Assembly: GCF_037327425.1 (NCBI RefSeq)
Contig: NZ_CP147846.1
Location: 5,518,001 to 5,582,000 of the forward strand
Direction: 5' to 3'
DNA length: 64,000 nucleotides
Origin: Rhodococcus sovatensis
GTDB taxonomy: Bacteria > Actinomycetota > Actinomycetes > Mycobacteriales > Mycobacteriaceae
Within the stretch, counting starts at the first letter, position 1, and each line of letters opens with the position of its first letter. The notes below the pieces were generated by a model. That model searched no databases. It was given only the letters and a program-made list of their open reading frames with translations, and was not told the origin of the DNA. A program made the position numbers and the translations under genes. This document shows, one piece after another, positions 58,105 to 64,000 of the stretch.

Positions 58105-58289
58105 TTCCTGATCGCCCCGGGGGGGTGGGGTACGACCAGTGCTCGGGCACACAAGGTGCCATGGCCAATGTACAGACGAATTGGCGAAAGTGTGGCTTCA
58201 CCGCGGTGTTTTTTAGATCACTTTTCAACTACTTTCCCTACTTTCCCGTCAGTTCGCAGGATGAACCGACCGGAAAAGCGAGGAATGCT

Positions 58290-59543
58290 CTACTGCGAGT
58301 ACGAAGACAGGAAGTTGCCGAATCGTTCGATGGCTACCGCGAGATCGCGTGCCCACGGCAGGGTCACGATGCGGAGATGATCGTGTCCGGGCCAGTTGAA
58401 TCCGGTGCCCTGGACCACGAGAATCTTCTCCTGCAGCAGCAGATCCTGGACGAGTTTTTCGTCGTCGTAGATCTCGTGCACCTCCGGATCGAGGCGAGGG
58501 AACGCGTACAGCGCACCCCGTGGCTTCACGCAGGACACACCGTCGATCGCGTTGAGCTTCTCCCAGGCGACATCGCGCTGTTCGAGCAGTCGGCCACCGG
58601 GCAGGATCAGATCCTCGATGCTCTGGTGTCCGCCGAGTGCCACCTGGATCGCGTGTTGCGCGGGAACATTCGGACACAGTCGCGTCGAGGCGAGTAGGTC
58701 GATGCCTTCGATGAAGCCGGCCGCGTGTTCCTTGGGGCCGGTGATAGCGAGCCAGCCGGCGCGGTAACCCGCCACGCGGTACGCCTTGGACAGGCCGTTG
58801 TACGTCAGGCACAGCAGATCGGGAGCGAGGCTGGCCAACGACGTGTGTTCGGCGTCGTCGTACAGGATCCGGTCGTAGATCTCGTCGGCCAGCAGAAGAA
58901 GCTGATACTTGCGAGCTAGGTCGACGATGCCCTGAAGTACTTCCTTCGAGTACACCGCGCCGGTCGGATTGTTGGGATTGATCACCAGCAGCGCGACGGT
59001 CTTCGGCGTGATCTTCGATTCGATGTCGGCGAGGTCGGGGTTCCACCCATTCTCCTCGTCGCACATGTAGTGCACGGCCTTGCCGCCCGACAACGTCGTC
59101 ATCGCCGTCCACAACGGGTAGTCCGGCGCCGGAATCAGCACCTCGTCACCGTCGTCGAGAAGCGCTTGCATCGTCATCGTGATGAGCTCGGAGACGCCGT
59201 TGCCCAAGTAGATGTCGTCGACGTCGAGTTCGGGAAATCCGGGTTCCAGCTCGTACCGGGTGACGATGGCACGTCGGGCGGACAGGATGCCCTTGGACTC
59301 GGAGTAGCCCTGCGCGTACGGCAGAGCGGCGATCATGTCCCGGACGATCACGTCGGGTGCCTCGAAGCCGAACGGGGCCGGGTTGCCGATGTTCAGCTTG
59401 AGGATTCGGTGGCCTTCCGCCTCCAGCCGCGCAGCGTGGGCGTGTACCGGCCCACGGATCTCGTAGAGCACGTTCTGCAGCTTCGTCGACTGCTGCAGCG
59501 GGCGATGTTGACGCGTCTGGTGGATCGTCTGCGGATGGCTCAC
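58290..59543 (-). CDS. PLP-dependent aminotransferase (AlaT/AspC type)
   Basis: A 417-residue class I aminotransferase. LKLNIGNPAPFGFEAPDVI and YSESKGILSARRAIVTRYE are the AlaT-type start, DIYLGNGVSELITMTMQALLDDGDEVLIPAPDYPLWTA the PLP phosphate region, VINPNNPTGAVYSKEVL the conserved NPTG, LLLADEIYDRILYD the Asp-Tyr pair and TYNGLSKAYRVAGYRAGW the catalytic Lys. This is the alanine/aspartate aminotransferase type known from mycobacteria (the Rv0337c group). The likely reaction is pyruvate plus glutamate to alanine plus 2-oxoglutarate. Confidence 0.9.
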   Translation of the reverse strand: MSHPQTIHQTRQHRPLQQSTKLQNVLYEIRGPVHAHAARLEAEGHRILKLNIGNPAPFGFEAPDVIVRDMIAALPYAQGYSESKGILSARRAIVTRYELEPGFPELDVDDIYLGNGVSELITMTMQALLDDGDEVLIPAPDYPLWTAMTTLSGGKAVHYMCDEENGWNPDLADIESKITPKTVALLVINPNNPTGAVYSKEVLQGIVDLARKYQLLLLADEIYDRILYDDAEHTSLASLAPDLLCLTYNGLSKAYRVAGYRAGWLAITGPKEHAAGFIEGIDLLASTRLCPNVPAQHAIQVALGGHQSIEDLILPGGRLLEQRDVAWEKLNAIDGVSCVKPRGALYAFPRLDPEVHEIYDDEKLVQDLLLQEKILVVQGTGFNWPGHDHLRIVTLPWARDLAVAIERFGNFLSSYSQ

Positions 59544-59631
59544 CCTCCCATCGTGCCAGGTGCGCCCCTGGAACGGCGAGGCATATTCCGCCCGCTGCTA
59601 CTTGTCGGTAGTGGGTGCGACAATCGAGGGC

Positions 59632-60339
59632 ATGTGCGGACGGTATGCGAGTACACAAACCGACAGCGATCTACGTGCGGTGTTCGACATCGCGGAGACG
59701 GTCGGCGACGAGATCCCGCCTGCCTACAACGTGGCGCCGACGCAGACTGTGCGGACCGTCGTCGAACGCGCACCGAAAGACGAACCCGAGACCGGGGCCG
59801 TGCGCCAACTTCGGTCGGTGCGATGGGGTCTGATCCCGTCGTGGGCGAAGGACCCGAAGATCGGCAGCCGAATGATCAACGCACGCTCGGAGACCATCAC
59901 CGAGAAGCCGTCGTTCAAGAAGGCCGCGGCACGCAGGCGGTGCATCGTTCCGGCAGACGGGTACTACGAGTGGGAGAAGCGTGACGGCCAGAAGGTTCCG
60001 TACTTTCTGCACTCCGACGGAGTCCTTGCGATGGCGGGATTGTACGAACTGTGGCGTGATCCGTCGAAGTCCGACGACGACCCGGATCGATGGGTGTGGT
60101 CGGTGACGGTGTTGACGTCTCCGGCGGCGGACGCGCTCGGGCACATTCACGATCGGTCCCCAGTGGTCCTGCCGGAGGACCTGCGCTCCGATTGGCTGAA
60201 TCCGTCGATCACCTCACTCGAGTCCGTGCAGGAGATGCTTGCGGCGATCCCCGAACCACGGCTGGTGCCGTACGAGGTCAGTACGGCAGTCAACAGCGTC
60301 AGAAACAACGGTCCCGATCTACTGACGCCCGTCGGTTAG
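59632..60339 (+). CDS. SRAP domain protein (YedK/HMCES type)
   Basis: A 235-residue protein that binds abasic DNA by a covalent link. MCGRYASTQTDSDLRAVF has the catalytic Cys2 exposed after removal of Met. PAYNVAPTQTVRTVV, RSVRWGLIPSWAKDP, MINARSETITEKPSFKKAAARRRCIVPADGYYEW and HDRSPVVLPEDL are the family motifs (Asn and Glu of NARSE and the His of HDRSP). It protects single-stranded abasic sites. ATG 59632 must be the start because Cys must be residue 2; the frame runs further upstream to 59560. Confidence 0.93.
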   Translation: MCGRYASTQTDSDLRAVFDIAETVGDEIPPAYNVAPTQTVRTVVERAPKDEPETGAVRQLRSVRWGLIPSWAKDPKIGSRMINARSETITEKPSFKKAAARRRCIVPADGYYEWEKRDGQKVPYFLHSDGVLAMAGLYELWRDPSKSDDDPDRWVWSVTVLTSPAADALGHIHDRSPVVLPEDLRSDWLNPSITSLESVQEMLAAIPEPRLVPYEVSTAVNSVRNNGPDLLTPVG

Positions 60340-60563
60340 TGAAGGCGGCGCATGCAGATCGCGTGCATCTGTGCCCGTGTCTGCTCGTCCAGCGATGCCG
60401 CGGCCTGCCCGTCGAGCACAATGCGCAGTCGCTCGAAGTACGACCGGGCAGACAGGCCGAATTCGACGTAGATGTCCTCGTCGCTTCCGCCGCCGTACCG
60501 CCACCAAGCCCGACCGAATGCAAGGATGGCCTGATCGAGGTTGTTCGGTACCGTGTCGCGCAT
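60336..60563 (-). CDS. DUF3263 protein
   Basis: A 75-residue soluble helical protein. AILAFGRAWWRYGGGSDEDIYVEFGLSARSYFERLRIVLDGQAAASLDEQTRAQMHAICMRRL matches the DUF3263 family of small actinobacterial proteins, which has a helix-turn-helix-like YFERL core; the function is unknown. It ends with a 4-base overlap with the SRAP gene (convergent) and is divergent from the S9 peptidase gene. ATG 60563 begins the conserved domain; the frame runs to 60695. Confidence 0.8.
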   Translation of the reverse strand: MRDTVPNNLDQAILAFGRAWWRYGGGSDEDIYVEFGLSARSYFERLRIVLDGQAAASLDEQTRAQMHAICMRRLH

Positions 60564-60655
60564 TGCTACCCCCAGATGATGTTCTCTCCCTAAATCTTCA
60601 GCCACATACTCTCTCCTGCCGGTGAACGTTGCGTTACGACCTTTACGCTGATCGC

Positions 60656-62569
60656 ATGACTCGTGCAGCGTTGCCCTACGGATCCTGGCCGTCACCGATC
60701 ACCGCTGCGGACCTGTCTGCGAGCGGGCACCCGGTGGAGGGCGGCCGATTCGTAGGCGACCAGATCTGGTGGGCGGAGATGCGGCCCAGCGAAAACGGGC
60801 GGACAACTATCTGTCGGAGTTCGGGTGACACGGTCGAGGTACTGCTCGAAGAGCCGTACAACGCCCGCACCCGCGTGCACGAGTACGGCGGCGGCGCATG
60901 GACTGTCACCGAGGACGCACGAATCGTCTTCGCTGAGTTCTCCGATCAGCGCGTGTACGTCGCGAAAGCAGGTGAGACGCCAGTCGCACTCACTCCGGCG
61001 CCCGAGGTTGCGTCGTCGGTCAGATACGGTGAACTGTCGGTCGTCGGCGACGAAGTTCTCGCTGTTCGGGAAAGCCACGACGGCGCCGATGTCACCCGCG
61101 ACATCTGCATGATCGCTCTCGACGGTTCCGGCGTGCGCTCACTGGTGTCGGGATCGGATTTCCTGGCGTATCCGCGACTCTCACCCGACGGTTCGGCATT
61201 GGCGTGGATCGCATGGAACCACCCGCAGATGCCCTGGGACGGTACCGAACTCCGTGTCGCCGACCTCGCGACCGGAACGTGGAAGACCGTGCTCGGAAGC
61301 TCCGAAGAATCGATCCTCCAGCCGGAATGGATCGACGATAACTCGCTGTACGTCATCAGCGACCGCACCGGTTGGTGGAGCATCTACCGCACCGACACAG
61401 AGGGTTCTTCGAGCCCTCTGCACGAGTGCGAGTCCGACTTCGGTGCGCCCTTGTGGCAGCTCGGTGCTCGATGGTACTCGGTGCTGGACGACGGGAAACT
61501 CTTGACAGTGCGCACATACGGAGTCGACACGCTCGCCGTGTTGGATCCGGAGACAGGTTCGCTGGAGGACATCGATCTCGACGGGTTGACCTCGGTGTCA
61601 TTGGGTGGGCGCAACGGAACCTCGGTGCTGATCAAAGCCGGAGGAGCACAGAGCCCCAGTGGCCTTCGGCTGCTCGACCTTTCGACAGGGGAACACAGCC
61701 TGGTGCGTTCCGGCCTCGAAACCGTTCCCGACGAGGACTATCTACCGCTCGGTGAGCCGATGACCTTCCAGGGCGCGGAGCGTGAGGTGCATGCAATCGC
61801 ATACGCACCCCGCAGCCCCGAATATCAAGGACTGGACGGTGAATTGCCGCCGTACGTGGCATTCGTCCACGGCGGTCCGACAGCTCACGTCGCACCCGCG
61901 CTCAATCCGGTGTTCGCCTACTTCACCAGCCGCGGCATCGGCGTCGTCGACGTCAACTACGGCGGATCGAGTGGCTACGGACGCGAGTACCGAAACAGGC
62001 TTCGCGGTCAATGGGGGATCGTCGACGTCGAGGACACCGTCGCAGCGGTACAGGGATTGGCCGACGCCGGGCTGGCGGACCCAGCACGTCTGGCCATCGA
62101 AGGGGGATCCGCCGGTGGCTGGACAGTTCTGGCTGCGTTGACATCCTCGGACGTATTCGCGTGCGGAGCATCGTATTACGGAGTCGCCGAGTTGGAGTTG
62201 TTCGTAGCCGAGACGCACGACTTCGAGTCCCGCTACATCGACGGTCTGATCGGACCACTCCCGGAAGCCATCGATCTGTACCGCACCCGGGCGCCGGTCA
62301 ACAACGTCGACGGACTCTCGTGCCCGGTCTTGCTGCTGCAGGGGTTGTCCGATCCGATCGTTCCGCCCTCACAGGCCGAGCGATTCCGTGATGCGATGGT
62401 GAAGAAGGGCATTCCGCATGCCTACTTGGCTTACGAGGGTGAATCGCACGGGTTCCGAAAGCTCGAGACGCAGGTGAACGCCCGCGAATCCGAACTGTCG
62501 TTCTACGGTCAGGTGCTCGGTTTCACGCCGCCGGGGATTCCGAAGCTAGAGCTGTGGCGGCCTGAGTAG
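60656..62569 (+). CDS. S9 family prolyl oligopeptidase-like peptidase
   Basis: A 637-residue cytoplasmic serine peptidase. The first 370 residues form a beta-propeller (WAEMRPSENGRTTICR, YPRLSPDGSALAWIAW, LQPEWIDDNSLYVISDRTGWW). The C-terminal alpha/beta-hydrolase domain has YVAFVHGGPTAHV, the nucleophile elbow GGSAGG (near 485), PVLLLQGLSDPIVPP (Asp) and YEGESHGF (His). Members cut short peptides, often acyl-aminoacyl or proline bonds. There is no signal peptide. ATG 60656 fits the propeller start. Confidence 0.92.
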   Translation: MTRAALPYGSWPSPITAADLSASGHPVEGGRFVGDQIWWAEMRPSENGRTTICRSSGDTVEVLLEEPYNARTRVHEYGGGAWTVTEDARIVFAEFSDQRVYVAKAGETPVALTPAPEVASSVRYGELSVVGDEVLAVRESHDGADVTRDICMIALDGSGVRSLVSGSDFLAYPRLSPDGSALAWIAWNHPQMPWDGTELRVADLATGTWKTVLGSSEESILQPEWIDDNSLYVISDRTGWWSIYRTDTEGSSSPLHECESDFGAPLWQLGARWYSVLDDGKLLTVRTYGVDTLAVLDPETGSLEDIDLDGLTSVSLGGRNGTSVLIKAGGAQSPSGLRLLDLSTGEHSLVRSGLETVPDEDYLPLGEPMTFQGAEREVHAIAYAPRSPEYQGLDGELPPYVAFVHGGPTAHVAPALNPVFAYFTSRGIGVVDVNYGGSSGYGREYRNRLRGQWGIVDVEDTVAAVQGLADAGLADPARLAIEGGSAGGWTVLAALTSSDVFACGASYYGVAELELFVAETHDFESRYIDGLIGPLPEAIDLYRTRAPVNNVDGLSCPVLLLQGLSDPIVPPSQAERFRDAMVKKGIPHAYLAYEGESHGFRKLETQVNARESELSFYGQVLGFTPPGIPKLELWRPE

Positions 62570-62599
62570 TAGGGCTAGTTGCGCTTGGCTGGGTGGCGG

Positions 62600-62680
62600 G
62601 AGCTTGGACCCTTTTTGCCGAGCTTGGACCCCTGCTCGGACGCGAGCCGATGTCCAAGCTTTGCAAAAATGGTGCTAGGT
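62600..62680. repeat. interspersed hairpin repeat, family 2, copy 1
   Basis: GAGCTTGGACC occurs twice in direct order (from 62600 and from 62620) and in inverted form (GTCCAAGCT, 62652-62660). TTTTTGC (62612-62618) pairs with GCAAAAA (62663-62669). It ends GCAAAAATGGTGCTAGGT at the stop codon of the minus-strand AbiEi-DUF559 gene. The T-run after the outer stem suggests termination on the minus strand. Confidence 0.7.
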
Positions 62681-63618
62681 CAGCCGATCGAACCGGCCGG
62701 CGGAGGTGATTGCGCTGCACGGATGGCCGCTGCTCGGATCAGGCGTTCGATGTGCTCGGGATTGTCGAGGTCTGCCCAGGTCAGCCGAACCACCTGCCTC
62801 CCGGTAGCGCGGATGCGATCCTCGTGAACCTTTTCCTTCCAGACCACGTCCGACGGTGTTGCTCCCTCGGGAACCAGGCGTCCGTATTTGATGCGGCCAT
62901 CGAACTCCACCACCGTGTAGATGCCGTCCAGATAGAAGTCGATACGCGCGAACACCCCGTCCGCATCCGCGATCCGAACCTGCAATCGCGGCGTGTAGCC
63001 CAACTCGTGCAGAACGATGCGACAGCGGGATTCTCCAACGCTTTCCGATTTCCCGTCCATGAATTCCGCTACTCGACGAGCTTTGCGGTTCGACGGGTGC
63101 GTGGGGCACGAATCGAGCACTGCCGCAACCTGTTCGGATGTGACGTTTCTGAGGCGGGCCGCGAGATCAGCCAAGCAGACCGCGTTCTCGAACGACAAGG
63201 ATCGTGCGACATCGGCGATGGTGCGCGCAAGAGCGGTGACGGGAAGGCCGTCGATGCTGGTGACGTCGGATGCGGAGTACGGCGCCGCATGTACGACGCG
63301 CAGCGAGTTGCTTCGGGCGCCACCGGTCCTGTTGCGAGTGATATGTACTCGACCTAGATCCGCGACGGACACTTCGAGGCCGTGAAACACCGCGGCGCTG
63401 ACGTGGCTGAGGACCGCATCCGCAGCGGTCGACGCGTCCATCATGGACTCTGCCATCACCCGGTGCTTGTCCACGGGCGACAGGGAATCGAATTCGATTC
63501 TGCTGACGTACTGCCCGGGGCGTAGCCGACGCCATGTCTTCGTGCGGCAGAAGCGTTGCAGCTCGGAGTCGGTTACTCCACGTGTGAGTGCGTCGGATCG
63601 GGAGACGATGCGTGCCAT
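62680..63618 (-). CDS. AbiEi-like N-domain plus DUF559 (Vsr-like) nuclease-fold protein
   Basis: A 312-residue protein. Residues 1-90 resemble the AbiEi antitoxin-type winged domain (SRSDALTRGVTDSELQRFCRTKTWRRLRPGQYV), and a middle region follows (VLSHVSAAVFHGLEV...VTSIDGLPVTALARTIADVARSL). A C-terminal DUF559 domain has ESVGESRCRIVLHELGYTPRLQVRI, RIDFYLDGIYTVVEFDGRIKYG and VWKEKVHEDRIRATGRQVVRLTWADL. These contain the Glu, Asp and Glu-x-Lys-like points of a PD-(D/E)xK nuclease. No toxin partner gene (AbiEii) is adjacent, so this orphan is likely not a toxin-antitoxin pair. ATG 63618 gives the normal length. Confidence 0.8.
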   Translation of the reverse strand: MARIVSRSDALTRGVTDSELQRFCRTKTWRRLRPGQYVSRIEFDSLSPVDKHRVMAESMMDASTAADAVLSHVSAAVFHGLEVSVADLGRVHITRNRTGGARSNSLRVVHAAPYSASDVTSIDGLPVTALARTIADVARSLSFENAVCLADLAARLRNVTSEQVAAVLDSCPTHPSNRKARRVAEFMDGKSESVGESRCRIVLHELGYTPRLQVRIADADGVFARIDFYLDGIYTVVEFDGRIKYGRLVPEGATPSDVVWKEKVHEDRIRATGRQVVRLTWADLDNPEHIERLIRAAAIRAAQSPPPAGSIG

Positions 63619-63765
63619 GAGCGAATAGTGGCGATCGGCGAGCGGCTGGACAAGGTCCGATCCACGAAATGTGGATAGAGCCTGCGGCTGTGGATAACTC
63701 CCATTTGTGCGCAGTATTCGGGGTGCTCGGCGGAATCGGTGTGGTATCGGACCCGGGTTCGCGAA

Positions 63766-63841
63766 GCTAGCACCCTTTCTGACAAGCAAGCACCCCTGCT
63801 GAGGCGAACAGGGGTGCTTGCTTGGCAAAAACGGTGCCAGG
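63766..63841. repeat. interspersed hairpin repeat, family 2, copy 2
   Basis: CAAGCAAGCACCCCTG (63783-63798) and its exact complement (63809-63824) form a 16-bp stem with a 10-base loop. Outer arms GCACC (63769-63773) and GGTGC add to it. It ends GCAAAAACGGTGCCAGGT, which matches copy 1 in 16 of 18 bases, again immediately before a minus-strand stop codon. Confidence 0.75.
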
Positions 63842-64000
63842 TTACTTCTTTCGGCCCGGAACCTTGGTGCCCGGACGGAATCCGAGACCGCCTGGCTTCG
63901 CGGGCGGCGGCGTTGGTGTTCCGTTGGAGCTGTCCGAGTCCGCAGACGGCGCTGAATCCTCAGCTGGTGCCGTAGTCGGAGTCTCCTGAGCGGTCGCTGG
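63842..64000 (-). CDS. 3' end of a gene running off the right edge
   Basis: The last 52 residues of a protein whose start is beyond the window. It ends with a low-complexity Pro/Ala/Ser/Thr/Glu segment and a basic tail (PGGLGFRPGTKVPGRKK) before TAA at 63842-63844. The domain that would identify it is not in the window. Confidence 0.6.
   Translation of the reverse strand, partial: PATAQETPTTAPAEDSAPSADSDSSNGTPTPPPAKPGGLGFRPGTKVPGRKK

Noticed and set aside
1..64000. CRISPR arrays, tRNA, rRNA, prophage or plasmid origin
   Set aside because: No regularly spaced repeats, cloverleaf sequences, rRNA motifs, integrase, terminase or replication genes were seen.

Overview
The window is a 64-kb stretch of high-GC actinobacterial chromosome. 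Two-component FluC, MmpL-type transport, DUF3263, AldR/Ald, EamA/MocR pairs, many GTG starts and frequent ATGA/GTGA stop-start overlaps fit a Rhodococcus-like member of the Nocardiaceae (inferred from gene content; no rRNA or marker gene is present to prove it). I see no tRNA, rRNA, CRISPR array, prophage or replication origin.

Layout. 0-5 kb: small membrane proteins, a GNAT acetyltransferase, a STAS protein, and an SGNH hydrolase split by a 986-bp IS5-family element. 5-14 kb: four regulator-controlled units (MarR/thioredoxin-reductase-like; TetR/thioesterase; TetR/nitronate monooxygenase plus flavodoxin; MocR/EamA), each with a clear palindrome in its control region. 15-18 kb: a CstR-like sensor, DUF302 protein and MMPL transporter, with four copies of a GC-tract operator. 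18-28 kb: a frameshifted alanine/sodium symporter, nhaA, an MFS transporter, DUF218, a tandem fluoride channel pair, a STAS/ATPase signalling pair, a pseudokinase-like membrane protein and an ABC exporter.

30-55 kb is the most interesting part. A surface-glycan locus (about 33.6-51.5 kb) combines glycosyltransferases, a large multi-spanning membrane protein, a flippase, GH2 and GH16 glycosidases and a DUF998 membrane protein with an amino acid:[carrier protein] ligase, its carrier protein, an acyl-CoA dehydrogenase-like enzyme, a condensation-type acyltransferase, a double alpha/beta-hydrolase and DUF1839. This is a plausible machine for loading an amino acid on a carrier protein, possibly oxidising it, and transferring it to a cell-surface glycan. 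A related 28-bp near-palindrome lies in three of its control regions. Three single-pass Hsp70/actin-fold proteins with proline-rich outer tails flank the locus (one on the left, two in tandem on the right).

55-64 kb: aldR/ald, a YibE/F protein, an alanine/aspartate-type aminotransferase, an SRAP protein, DUF3263, an S9 peptidase, an AbiEi-DUF559 protein, and the 3' end of one more gene at the right edge. Two families of interspersed hairpins are visible. One sits between convergent stop codons (8.4, 13.3 and 28.1 kb). The other starts at minus-strand stop codons (62.6 and 63.8 kb).
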